From Adiantum capillus-veneris (lineage: Eukaryota; Streptophyta; Polypodiopsida; Polypodiales; Pteridaceae), in contig CM043960.1 of NCBI GenBank assembly GCA_014529385.2, forward strand, positions 36,656,781 through 36,720,780: a stretch of DNA of 64,000 nt, in the 5' to 3' direction. Positions within the stretch are counted from its first letter, which is position 1; each line of letters begins with the position of its first letter. Below are positions 22,551-33,115 of this stretch, in pieces. Below the pieces are notes generated by a model. It ran no database searches. It was not told where the DNA came from and worked only from the letters and a program-made list of their open reading frames with translations. Position numbers and translations under genes: made by a program.

Positions 22551-23450
22551 TTGAGAGAGAAGAACAAAGACTCACCAGCAGAGGTCTCGCCTCCGCCCTG
22601 GTTGGCCTCGCCTTCGTCACCAAAGTCCTCGCCCTAGCCGTGGCAGGCTGGTCTCGTCTCGTCGCCCTTGGCTCTTCTCGCCCTCGCCCTTGGTAGGCAG
22701 CTCGCTCTCACCCTTGGCAGGCAGCTCGCCCTCGTCCTTTAGAGGTCAAGACCCTCGTCCTCGCCCTTGGCAGGCAACTCGTCCTCGCCTTTTGGTAGGC
22801 TCCTCGTCCTCGACCCAAGAGCTCGACCTCTTGACACAGGACCAGCAGCTTGCCCAGGCTTAGCAGCTCACCCTTGACCAGGTCTAGCAGCTCGCCCCTC
22901 GCCTAGTCGAGCTCGTCTCTCGTCCAAGATCAGCAGTTCGCCCTCGCCCAAGACTCTCGTCCAGCAGAGAGAGAGCTCGCCTCTCGTCCCTCGTCCAGCA
23001 GGTTTGCAGCGCGACAGCTCGCCCTCGCCTCAGCCAGTTCGCCCTTGCCAACCTGCTCGTCCTCGCCTCAGATTCCTGCTCGCCAAGAACCTGCTCGCCC
23101 TCGCCTCAGCCAGCACGCCCTCGCTAAGAACCTGCTCGCCCTCGCCCTCGCCTCAGATTCCTCAGCCAGCTCGCCAAGAACCTGCTCGCCAAAGACCTGC
23201 TCGCCCTCGCCAAGAACCAAGAACCAGCCAGCTCGCCAAGAACCTGCTCGCCCTCGCCAAGAACCGTTCAAGAACCAGCCAGCTCGCCAAGAACCTGCTC
23301 GCCCTCGCAAGAACCGTTCAAGAACCTGCTCGCCCTCGCCAAGAACCTGCTCGCCCTCGCCAAGAACCCTCGCCAGGGGCAGGGGCAGGGGCAGCGGGTG
23401 CAGAGCAGGGGGCAGCGGGCGAGAAAGAGGGCGGGAGGTCGGGGCGAGAG
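22551..23450 (-). repeat. GC-rich minisatellite, probable 5' leader of LINE A1
   Basis: CTCGCCCTCGCC alternates with AAGAACCTG in imperfect units of about 21 bp, densest at 23,080-23,370, followed by GGGGCA repeats. It fills the space between the ORF1 start codon of A1 and the truncated neighbour A2. Position and composition resemble the repeated promoter-bearing leaders of some LINEs. Long + strand frames here are products of the repeat, not genes. Confidence 0.6.
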
Positions 23451-25727
23451 AGAGAGATCCATCCTCATCCGCACTCAGGACGTCGAGAAAGTATGGCTCG
23501 AATTCTTTGCTGTAGTCTCCGTCTATACTGTGTAGCTCCTCTCCTCAATCGCGGTCGTCTATATCTCCCTAGCTCCAATGCTCGGTCTATAAGAATGACA
23601 ATAGTGGTAGTATGAGTGCGGGCAGAGCTCTGCAATGGTGGCTGCTCCTCTGGGTGTCCAATATCTAGTGTAAAAAAACTTGTAATCTGTCTCTGGGACT
23701 GTCTCTCTCCAGCTCTCCTCAGTAAAGTGTCTCTATGCTTGTGTAACTCAAGTAGACACAGTCCAAGACATCTCTGATCCTCATAACTCATGACCCTAGA
23801 TAAAGGCCCAAAACGGCAAAACCCTCTTTGAATAGACAATGAAAACGGCCTCGTATCTCATAGTACACTGTGCAATGACATATGTAATGTAACTCTATCT
23901 CTGGCTCTAGATGACATAAGCGGCATATCTTGCTATTTGCTGGTATCCCTCTGAATCTGCCAGTCTCAATCTTGAGTTGATGTGAGGATGTGCGTATCTG
24001 GCCTATGGCACAACGCAAACCATGAGAAAGATGTTTGTCCATATAGCTAGGTTGAATCACATACCCATCTCTTGTGAGATGGAGAAGATGCTCTCTATAG
24101 AAAGCCATCTTCGTGCCCAACTCCTGTACCGCTCTATCCATGTCCTCCTCGTGTCCAGCTGGATCAGACCCCGACGAATGAGTCTAGTAATCTCCACCCA
24201 TGTCAGAGACACCAAGGGTGCCTGTAGAGAGTACTGAAAAGGAGGCAGCCTGTCCATGGTGAAGCCATGTGTCTGAAACCATGATGTCATCTGTGCATAC
24301 CAGCATGATGTATCCCCCTGTAGAGCTAACTGTCTGGAAGACTCTAGGGCCAACCTGGCATATCTATCTCTGGTAGTATCCCATAGGTTGTGGTAAGCGC
24401 CTCAATCTCCATAGGGGAGGCAGCTAACTCCGCTAGAATGATATCATGCGGTATGGAGGCCTTGGCTCTAATCAGTCGAGAGATCATAGATACCAAGGGT
24501 CTCTCCATACGTCTCCAACCATCCTTGCCTATAGAAGGTCCCCAAAATAGCATAGTAGAGGCAACCAAAGTATCAAAGAGCCATAACTTTGTCCTAGGTT
24601 CCTGGAAGTGAACCTGCGAACACATCCTCTCCAATCCTCCCAAAGCCGCATAAGCTCTAGTCAGTCTAGTCTCTGCTGCTCTTCTCAAAGAAAATCTCGG
24701 CCTAGTAAAGACTACCCCCAGGTAAGTGAATGCATCTGTATACTCCACAATCTCTTGACCATATGTGAAAGTAGGTGCTGATCTCTTGATCCACTGTGGT
24801 GTGGTGTTAAACACCATAACCAAGGTTTACACACAATCCACTATCCTCTGCAAAACTGTGTAGTGCATCCAAATGTCGCTGCATACCCTTTGGTGAGTCA
24901 GATATCAACACAATATCATCAGCATATAACAACAATGGGATCCACGTCCCTGCCAGTTGGGCACTTCTGTCACCCTCTCTGTCAATGTAATCAGACACCT
25001 CATCAACATACATACCAAATAGAGTAGGAGACAATGGGCAGCCCTATTTCACCCCAATAGTAGAGTGAACTAAATCAGATACCCCTTCCGGAGTGCGTAC
25101 ATGCCCCTTCACTGATCTGTATAGCCATAATCCCCCAAATCAACTCTATGGGCACCCCCATCTCCTGTAGTTTGCACATTAATCGAGCTCTCGTTACCAT
25201 GTCAAATGCTTTGCGGAAATCCACAAAGCTACAATAAATCCATCTCCCATGTGACTAGCCCTCCTCAATGATGGCTTTGAGTATCAGAATATGATCAAGA
25301 GTGGAGAAACCCCTCCTGAAACCGGCCTGACCCTTCGCTCGTACACCTTCACCCTCTGCCCAATTACTCGAGTGCTGCTCAAGAATGGATTCATACATAT
25401 TACAACTGTGCCAATGTGTGTCCAACCATAATAGTGCAATAGTTCCTAGGCTCTTTAGGATCACCTGCCTTGCAAATAGGCACAATAGTAGACAACCTCC
25501 AATTCTCAGGCAACCCTCACACATGGCACGGTTGAACAACATTGCAAGAACCTCCATCAACATATCCCTAGCATGTATAAAGTGCTCCGCTACTAGACTG
25601 TCATGATCATATGCCCTCCCGGTCCTCATCCTGTCAATGGCCCTCTGCACCATCCCAGTGGTAAAGAAGGTGCTCGTAGCTGGGCATGGCTCTGTAGGGT
25701 CTGGAAGGGGTTCCTGTCCAAGAATGT
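23451..25727 (-). pseudogene. LINE A2, 5'-truncated family A ORF2
   Basis: Minus-strand pieces in order: AIDRMRTGRAYDHDSLVAEH (25,640), FRRGFSTLDHILILKAIIEE, YVDEVSDYIDREGDRSAQLA with an intact LLYADDIVLIS (about 24,930), FNTTPQWIKRSAPTFTYGQE, the knuckle CRLCHLEPEIELHYICHC (about 23,910), and RRRLQQRIRAILSRRPECG at 23,465. At least five frameshifts separate them. The endonuclease is absent: the copy starts inside the linker before RT. It also ends just after the stop codon without a 3' tail, so its UTR has been displaced or lost, perhaps by insertion of A1. Confidence 0.85.
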
Positions 25728-26339
25728 ATAGGCCAGAAAGTTACAATGTGGTGGATCTGCTGATACAAAGTCTGATTAACAAAATAAAAATACTATAGAA
25801 TCCTAAGCTGCTAGATGTGAGCTAAGCAGGCAGCTGGGTTTGTGTAGGATATGAGTAAGGAGAAGGGGGCGAAGTGAATGGGGGGACTAAGACAACACAG
25901 TGTGGGTGCACCCTCAGAAAGAGCTATAATCACATGAGATCCAGCATCGGTCGTTGGTGGATCTCATCAATCTCCTCCATGGTCAGTAGTCTGATCGAGC
26001 GTCATGCATGTTGGGCCAAACTGATCCGAATCCTCTAATGGAGCCTTCCTCGATGTTGTGTAGTCCTCAGCAGTCGTGGGCGTCTCAATCTCCCTAGCTC
26101 GGTCGCTCGGTTGATCAACGTCCCTCTGGTGCGAGGAGAATGTGGGCTCTGCTGTGGTAGTATCTCCTCCGGATGTCCAGTGTTTGCTCTAAAGAAGTCT
26201 TTGATCCGTCTCTGAGACAAGCTAGCCTCTCCTCTCATCAGGCTCTCTCTGTGTCAGCGTAGCTCGAGCAAAAATAATCCTAGGCATCTCTGATCCTCGT
26301 ACCCCATGACTCTAGAGAGTGGTCTAAAGCACTCTCTAG
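25728..26339 (-). mobile_element. LINE A3, C-terminus and 3' UTR
   Basis: Minus strand: GYEDQRCLGLFLLELR (26,255-26,310), EASLSQRRIKDFFRANTGHP and a degenerate C-terminus, then a 3' UTR whose words (CCAGAAAGTTACAATGTGGT at 25,733) match copy A5. The final about 60 bp of tail is missing, replaced by the start of A2. The 5' side is cut at the GA microsatellite at 26,340. The 3' UTR is closer to A5 than to A1. Confidence 0.75.
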
Positions 26340-26341
26340 GA

Positions 26342-26372
<31 letters not shown>

Positions 26373-26388
26373 AAGAAAGAAAGAAAGA
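26340..26388. repeat. (GA)n/(GAAA)n microsatellite at a LINE junction
   Basis: GA units grade into GAAA units exactly between the truncated copy A3 and the TTTTTTAACG tail of family B LINE B1. Confidence 0.95.
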
Positions 26389-26836
26389 TTTTTTAACGTC
26401 CATAGGAGGCCGAAATCGGCCTATGAGACAAATCAAAGTATATGGGGTGGGTGTCCTCTGGATATCCTGTGAAGGATGAAAAGGTACAAAGCAAAAATAG
26501 CTATCCTATGTAAGGACTGAGGGAGGAGGGAGGTGGTACAAGGGTGGGGTTCTAAAAACAGGGGAGAGATGCAATCCTATATGCCGGGGTATATACAATC
26601 ATGAAAGAAATGCTATCATATCTCTAGCTCCATCCAGTCCCGTAATCAGGGTGTAAGACATGATGCATGGGTGAGTCAGGTGTGAACAATCCCCGTAGGA
26701 TGGCGGTTGGATCTGCAAAAGCTCGGATGCGTCTCTCCTCTAGAGATCTGTAGTAGCGCTCCTAGATCTCCTGGATCTCTCTCTGGTGAAGTCGGGGTGC
26801 CCTACGCCCATCGGGACGTGGACGTCTACGAGCTCG
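26389..26836 (-). pseudogene. LINE B1 ORF2 C-terminus and 3' UTR (segment 3)
   Basis: Continues the ORF2 frame interrupted at 34,593: RRRPRPDGRRAPRLHQREIQ, then a TAG, then ERYYRSLEERRIRAF and HPDYGTGWS followed by a stop at 26,624. The remaining about 235 bp is 3' UTR and tail. Segment 3 of B2 (48,361-48,760) has a similar UTR. Confidence 0.75.
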
Positions 26837-28312
26837 TGAAACCGGCCTGTTCAATCCAAAAAGGGCGGTAGACTTTACTTCAAACCTTGATTTCGCTTTC
26901 ACCTATTATTAGTCGTCTATTTTACCTGCGCTATAGTGACACAAGAGAGGGGAATGGGATACAGATGCTAGAATGCACCTGTATGAGAAGACCGACACCA
27001 GATTGGCCCCTAACTTAGGCGCCCCTTTCGGTATTTCTTTATTTTTTAAAAGAGGGAATAAATGCTGTGGATCCCTACAAGCTGCCCCGCACAAACTTGG
27101 CTGAATTTCAACTGTTCCGGCCTGATTTCGGCAGCATAACTGTACTAGGACCCTTCACAGTCAGTATTCCCACGCATTGACTGACTTTCCCGACGCATAC
27201 GGGCACTTTGCAAAACCTGGCGAGAATCTGCAGCACGCTGAATTCTCTGTTTTCAGCCCTGAAAATGCGCCAGATCAGCTGTACAGCGGTCCCCTTGCGT
27301 CCCCAAACCTCCTGGCGGTATTAAGGTCCGTTTAGGGCCAAAACCCTAAACTTGCAAAAATACACAGCAGGCTGTAATTCACTGTTTCGGGCTCCGTTTT
27401 GCGTGCCGGTCGCATCCGTAGCAAGTCCTCGAGCTCCCGCACCTGTAGGGCTACTTGCCCTTTGAATCGGACGAGATTTCTGGCGTGAAACCTCTCCGAA
27501 TTCACCTGTACCTGCGGGGGATTAGCCGCTAGCTAATCCAGTACCTGTGCAAGAGGCTCTTGCCTCGGCAATCGCGCATGAACCCACACAACTATACATT
27601 GGTCAAATGAAAAGCCCACTAGAGGGGCATAACTTACTGCCAAAGGGGAGAGAGAGGGCAGTGCGTAGTGTGCAGGGCATCACTCCTGGCACCGCACTGT
27701 GCATAAGAGGGAAAGCAAGCACTCCATAGCTCTTAACCTGTGACAAAAAACTGAAAATGAGGCTCTCCCCCTCCTAAATTCAGCGCCACTTCTTGTTGCA
27801 TGAGGCAAGTGCACCAGAAGGTGCCACTTGGCACATTTATAAGCATTTTCCCGTTTCGGGGTTGCCGTCTAAAAATATCCCAACCGGTTGCCCAGTTGAC
27901 TTCACGCCAGAGTAAGAAAACGTTCCCCTTGTCATTCCGGAGGTAATGACGTCAACACATTTTCAGGTCCCAAAATAGGAGTTCCCTAAATTTTAAGAGA
28001 TGCTGCCATTGTATCTTTCTAGGTCATCCGAGCCTCTTTGTACACTGCGGCCACATCGAGAACTAAAATGTAGCCTCTGTAGCAAAGGATTCCACTTTGG
28101 CTAGTCAATGACCCCACTTGGCTAACCATAGTCCTTGTCCAACCTTAGTGCTCTCTTGCCCTCAGGCCTGGACTCCCTCTGGACAGTTCCACACTAGCTA
28201 TGCAATGCAGGGCAGTTAGATTTCCCGAGGGGTGTTTCCAAAAAGTGAAAGTAAATAGATAATAAGAAAGAAATCAACAAAAAGGATAGATACTAGTCAC
28301 ACGCTGGTGACA
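26837..28312 (-). repeat. G1 3' LTR
   Basis: It matches 33,116-34,592 along its length with scattered substitutions. It is preceded on the minus strand by the polypurine tract AAGAGGGGGGTA (28,313-28,324), which marks it as the 3' LTR. Confidence 0.93.
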
Positions 28313-28885
28313 TACCCCCCTCTTGAAATCTCAAACGTCCTCGTTTGCATCTATGTCGTACATGCTTACTGTCAACACTGATGTATTCAACACCTGTCGA
28401 CACATATACGACACATACATGCTCATTGTCAACCGTGGTGTATTCAACACCTCGTCGACTCATGTATTGCCTGCGTGTGAACCCTGTCCCAATGACATAG
28501 TGGTAGCTTCGCACTCTGCCATTGCTTTGAGTCACTAATTGTCCAATGACAAAATGGTAGCTGCACATTTTGCCACTGTCTTATAGTACACGTTGGATCC
28601 CGTAACACTTTCGAGCATACCCAAACCGACAGTTTAAGAATGCAGTTACATATGTACTCTTGAATAGAAGCAATCACTGTATCCTTGACAAAGTGACAAG
28701 AAATACTCACTTCTATAGCACTAACGAAACTTTTGGACATTCCATAAGAGCAATTGCCAAACTGACAATCTGTACAGCTCTAACATTCATGTAACAGGTA
28801 TTTGATTTGAGCTCACTTTAAATACCATGTACATCATTTGTTTCAGAAGCCATTGTCACACTGACAATCCATGTAGCTTTGAAAC

Positions 28886-30200
28886 TCAAGGGGTCAAGGT
28901 AGGTTGCAAATCGAAGGCTTCCAAGTAAAGTGATAACACAATTCGTGACTCTGCAAGTTCACCTTCTTCCATCCACTTAGCATCCATTGGTGGATAGTTT
29001 CTGAACTTTACCAAGTAACGCCTAGCAACCTTGCCTTTCACTTTCCTTTCTTTGTGTGCCAAAATCTGTTCCGGGACCAAGATCTCGTCAACTTCCTCGA
29101 CTTCCGGCTGATCTTCAGCTGGCATATCTTCTGGCACATCACCCACATAGGGTCTGAAAAGACTCACATGAAATGCATTGTGAATCTTCCAACTGTCAGG
29201 CAATTTCAGCCTATATGCAACATCACTGATTATGTCACATACTTGAAAAGGCCCATAGTAACGCATGCTGAGGTTTGGAAACAGTCTTTCCTTGCCCTTC
29301 ATCTTCTTTAACCTTGCCTTTTCAAAGCGTAAAAGCACCTAATCACCAAGTGAATATACCACTTCACGACGGTGAAGATCAGCTGCGTTCTTTTGCTTTG
29401 CCTGAGTCCTTTCTAAGGCCACTTTGACCTTCTTGTACATTTCATCCATGTCCTGAATATACTTATCTGCTTCAAATATGTTGTCCTTTGTATGCAGTAT
29501 GGGAGGAACTTTCTTGCCACCTTCAACTATCTCAAAGGGTGCCTTGCCAGTTGATGAATGCACTGTATTATTGTATGCATACTCCACCAATGGCAAATAC
29601 TGCTCCCACTTTCCTTTATGCTCTGACACATAACACTTCAGCAGATCTAGGACAGTAGAATTTGCCTCTTCTGACTGCCCATCTGTTTGAGGATGAAATG
29701 ACGAAGAGAATTTGAGCGTGGTGCCCATATTCTCAAACAAACCTCTCCAGAACAAACTTGTCATGCGTGGATCACGGTCGCTAACAATCGACTGTGGCAT
29801 GCCATTATACTTGAAAATATTGCTCATAAACAAGCGTGCCATCTGATCTGGCTTTATCTTCTTCCTGACAGGAATCAAATGAGCCTGTTTGCTGAATCTG
29901 CAAATAATGGTCCAAATACCATCATTTCCTGTCTGCGTTCTCGAAAGATCGAAGATAAAATCCATAGCAATACTTTCCTATGGTTTATCTGGAATAGGTA
30001 GTGGTTGCAATAACCCTGGTGCCTTTTGCCTGTCAAACTTGACCTTTTGGCATATTAGGCATTCTCGCACAAAGGCTTCCACATCCCTTCTCAATTTAGG
30101 CGAATAGAAGAATGTCTCAACCGCTTTAACGGTGGGACATGACTCTCTTCCATAACTTTGCGTCGCAATGGCTTTGTGACACACAATTTGCCATGCATCA
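28886..30200 (-). pseudogene. G1 integrase with chromodomain, broken
   Basis: The integrase core shows FIFDLSRTQTGNDGIWTIIC (first Asp), SIVSDRDPRMTSLFWRG (second Asp) and SSFHPQTDGQSEEANSTVLD (Glu), a D-D-35-E arrangement. The C-terminus carries EILVPEQILAHKERKVKG, YLVKFRNYPPMDAKWMEEGE, a chromodomain that in chromoviruses directs insertion to marked chromatin. About 36 bp of the N-terminal HHCC finger is deleted near 30,130 compared with G2, and a TAG at 29,339 replaces the Trp of GDWVLLRF. Not functional as it stands. Confidence 0.88.
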
Positions 30201-30299
30201 TCATGAACCCATCTTTGAGAAGATAGTGTTCATGACGTTGTCCATCCATTAGTTGCTCGAAGACCCTTGCAAAATCTTCATCATTTGCATACTGTTCTC

Positions 30300-30866
30300 T
30301 CATATCATCAAGTTCATGATGATGAGGAATCGACACAGCTGAAATTTGTGGCTTCCTTGACAAGGCATCAGCCACAACGTTCTTCTTGCCTTCCACATGC
30401 ACAATCTGAAAATGGAACATGGACAAGATATTGCCCATCGCATATGCTTCTCAGGTAACTTTGTTTGTGTCAAGAAGTATCGCAAGGTCTGATGATCCGT
30501 TTGGACAACGAAATCTGCACCTAGCAGGTAGTGTTTCCAACTTTAGAGCGCATGAATCACAGCCAGTAACTCTTTCTCATAGACTACTACCCTGCCATCT
30601 TGCATTAGCACTGCAACAATGCTACTACCGCAGGCATCACACTGGACCACAAATGACTTCCTAAGATCTGGCAACACAATGAATGGATCTGAAGTCATCT
30701 TTTCCTTTAAGAGATTAAAAGCTGAAATCTCTTTTTGTGTCCATCTAAAGGTGACTACCTTCTTTTGAAGAGCATGTAAAGGTGAAGCAATCTCAGCGAA
30801 ATTTCGGATAAACCTTCTGTAATAGGAGCATAGTCCCAAGAAGCTTCGGACATCATGCACGTGCAA
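30300..30866 (-). pseudogene. G1 RT tail and RNase H remnant
   Basis: It begins directly after the deletion join with VHDVRSFLGLCSYYRRFIRN (RT thumb/connection) and continues into RNase H with VVQCDACGSSI and a shortened GRVVVYEKELL, where G2 and G3 have about 15 more residues (AYESRILQGPEMTMQ). A stop near 30,543 follows HAL. The RT palm with its FDDM box is absent. Confidence 0.85.
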
Positions 30867-30867
30867 A

Positions 30868-31548
30868 AACCAAGTACGCAGAAAGATGCTTTTTCATTAC
30901 AGAAGTAATAGCAGAAGCTGATACAGTAGGAATAGACTCTCCTGTAAGCTTTACATCCAGAATGTGAGTCTTTCCCCTGCTCTGTACAGTGATCTTTTTG
31001 TTGTAGGCATCCATGATTCCCTGTACACGAGATAACCAAGGAATACCTAACAACACATCACATCCGTCCAGTGGCATGATGTAAAATTCTTCAGCATCTA
31101 CATAGGACTGGATATGTAGACGCAACTTTCCAATGATGGGTGTCACAGCCTCTGTATGGCCAGGACATGCCAAACCTGCCTCTGCTGTATACCCCATCTC
31201 TTCAGGTCTGATTCCCAACTTTGAAGCCAATTCTGGGGAAATAAAGTTGGCTTTGGCACCTGGATCAAAGAAGATAAGCAATGTTTGATCCCTGACCTTT
31301 CCCCATGCTCTGCAAAGCTCACTTGCATCTGAATTTGGCTTGTCGCCCACCATATCTGGCACTAGACCAGCCATGGGCTTCTTTCCTTTCTTGTCTTCCT
31401 TGTCATCAGAGTCAGCTGGCCTTTTCTTTGTAGGACAGTTGTAAGCAATGTGGCCAGGCTGCTCACATATAAAGCATTTGTTCTCTGTCCTCAGGACCTT
31501 CTTTTGCTCTTCTGACTTGCGAGGAAAACGTCTTCTCCATTTTTCCAT
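30868..31548 (-). CDS. G1 CCHC knuckle and aspartic protease, truncated pol
   Basis: Starts in the overlap with gag. The zinc knuckle CFICEQPGHIAYNCPTKK (C-x2-C-x4-H-x4-C) is intact here. The retropepsin follows with the active-site region LIFFDPGAKANFIS and the flap/C-terminal motif GCDVLLGIPWLSRVQG. The active site reads D-P-G rather than D-S/T-G, as in G2; this variant is found in other plant gypsy elements. The frame is -1 relative to gag. The ORF stops just after YLVFAR, at the RT deletion. Confidence 0.85.
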
Positions 31549-33041
31549 TTCTTTGCTGGTCCTTTTTCTGATTCAGCCATAGCTTTATCTTTCCCTGCGT
31601 TGGCTGACTCCTGAGTCCCTTTAGGAGCCTCATTGGGAACGTGCTTCTTGGCTGAATTTTTCTTGCCTGATCCTGCCTTGACGCCAGTGTTAAATTCACA
31701 ATCTTCTCCCTTGAGCAAACCATTGCCAGTGTTTGCTACCTCGATGAGCTGCGTCAAAGTAGTGACTTTTGTCTTCGTGCAGTATTTTCTCAATCCTTTG
31801 GGTAGGCCACAACAGTATTTTTCAATCTGTTCTGTCAATGGCACAAACCTATAGGAAGTTACTGGAAGTAGAGCTTTCCAAAACTTCCGATTGTAATCAT
31901 CCAGATTTCTGCAAGTGGCAGCATTTAGCTGGTGCCATTCTGTCATGGCATCTGCTTCGAAATCGTCAGATAACCATGCTGCTGCAAAAATCTGCTTGAA
32001 GTAAATCCATGTGGACGGAGCTTGCCCTTGAAGCAATAAAGTTGTCCACCATTGTCCCACATTCCCTGTCAAGAAAGTGGCTGCCTTGCGGACCTTTGAA
32101 GCCTCTGTAAAGTTTCCCCCTGCATAGGCCTTGTCAAACTGCTGGAGGAATGAGAGAGCCTTCTTCCTGTCATCAAACCCTGTAAAGGTCGTGAAAGACA
32201 CACCTTTGCCACCTTCTTTGTACGGAGTTGGCCTCTCCAGCGGCGTTAAATTGTCATATGGAAGTGACTGAAACATGGGAAGACTATTAGGGTTCATCTG
32301 TGTTCCTTGGCCGCTATTGACTTGACTTGGAAATGCCATATTTGGCTGCTGATTTGTAATTCCAGCCATACCAAAATTTGCCTGTGGTATCCCAAATTGG
32401 CCCTGAGTGCTCTGAAACCCTGGTTGCATACCCATGACACTGTACATGGGGTTAGGCATCATCGTTTGAGCACCCCCAAACACTGTTCCTGGCGTGTAAA
32501 ACTGATTTCCAGGTGCATGACCAGCCATGCTCTGGAATACAGATCCACCTCCAAAATAGCCAGGGTGTACTGAAGGTGGTGGGAAGACCTGCTGCATAGC
32601 CTGTAGGTTGCTTCCCTGCCCATTAGAACCAGCTATAGGCTGCTGAAAGGTGGCGGGCTGAATTGGTACAGCTTGAAAACCTGGCATCTCAGCCACCTGT
32701 TCTTGCACCTTAGGCATAGGTTGTGGAGACTGCATGTTCTCCGTCAAGTGTACAGGTGTTTCCATTGACTGTGCGGTATGAATCACTTGTGCTCGAGCCT
32801 TAACAGGCTTTTGAATATGATCCAGTGACCCAACTTGCTGAGACGGAACAGGAGGTTGCAGAAAGGCTAAAAACCTCGGGTTCTGCATTACTTGTGTGAA
32901 CATAGCCACAACAGTAGCCAACTGGGTCCTGAATATATCGTCATCAGTCTGTGGTGGTCTTGAGGACTCACCCACTTCATGTGTCTGTTGACCCTGTGAA
33001 GAGGAAACCTCTTCAGTCACATCATCTGGTTTATCAGCCAT
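31491..33041 (-). CDS. G1 Gag, intact
   Basis: About 516 codons starting MADKPDDVTEEVSSSQG, which is the first good ATG inside the LTR (an upstream ATG at 33,116 is LTR-proximal and less likely). The N-terminal half is Gln/Pro/Met-rich and unstructured. The second half holds the retrotransposon capsid domain: KGVSFTTFTGFDDRKKALSF, then NVGQWWTTLLLQGQAPSTW, then YNRKFWKALLPVTSYRFVPL. Capsid protein forms the particle in the cytoplasm. The frame ends in KSKRRS and a stop shared with G2. This is the only full gag without internal stop in the window. Confidence 0.88.
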   Translation of the reverse strand: MADKPDDVTEEVSSSQGQQTHEVGESSRPPQTDDDIFRTQLATVVAMFTQVMQNPRFLAFLQPPVPSQQVGSLDHIQKPVKARAQVIHTAQSMETPVHLTENMQSPQPMPKVQEQVAEMPGFQAVPIQPATFQQPIAGSNGQGSNLQAMQQVFPPPSVHPGYFGGGSVFQSMAGHAPGNQFYTPGTVFGGAQTMMPNPMYSVMGMQPGFQSTQGQFGIPQANFGMAGITNQQPNMAFPSQVNSGQGTQMNPNSLPMFQSLPYDNLTPLERPTPYKEGGKGVSFTTFTGFDDRKKALSFLQQFDKAYAGGNFTEASKVRKAATFLTGNVGQWWTTLLLQGQAPSTWIYFKQIFAAAWLSDDFEADAMTEWHQLNAATCRNLDDYNRKFWKALLPVTSYRFVPLTEQIEKYCCGLPKGLRKYCTKTKVTTLTQLIEVANTGNGLLKGEDCEFNTGVKAGSGKKNSAKKHVPNEAPKGTQESANAGKDKAMAESEKGPAKKWKNGEDVFLASQKSKRRS

Positions 33042-33099
33042 AATTGCAATTCCCTGTGTCTGGTCTATGATTCCCTGTGTCTGGAAAAAGTGATTTAAT

Positions 33100-33115
33100 C
33101 CCGTCGATGGAACCA
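33100..33115 (-). promoter_or_regulatory. G1 primer-binding site candidate
   Basis: Immediately inside the 5' LTR the minus strand reads TGGTTCCATCGACGGG, the position where a tRNA 3' end anneals. It is not the common initiator-Met type, and I cannot name the tRNA. G2 has TGGTTCCATTGCAGGG at the same place. Confidence 0.55.

Larger units (their letters stand above)
17611..23450 (-). mobile_element. LINE A1, near full-length family A element
   Basis: Order on the minus strand: GC-rich leader (23450-22551), ORF1 (22550-21420), 30-nt spacer, ORF2 (21389-17796), 3' UTR, and TTTCA-type tail at 17611. Both ORFs keep a single frame from end to end and are interrupted only by point stops, making A1 the best-preserved LINE here. 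Its neighbours on both sides are other family A fragments. A GAGAGAG-containing word lies near both ends (about 17575 and 23450), but a definite target duplication cannot be delimited. Confidence 0.85.

Noticed and set aside
22551-23450. CRISPR-like array
   Set aside because: Units are imperfect, without constant repeats and unique spacers, and the context is a eukaryotic LINE leader.
23004-23615. Overlapping open frames of 156-203 codons on the + strand rich in Pro, Ala and Arg
   Set aside because: They are translations of the CTCGCC/AAGAACCTG minisatellite; several frames are open at once, and the 3' part is antisense to LINE A2.
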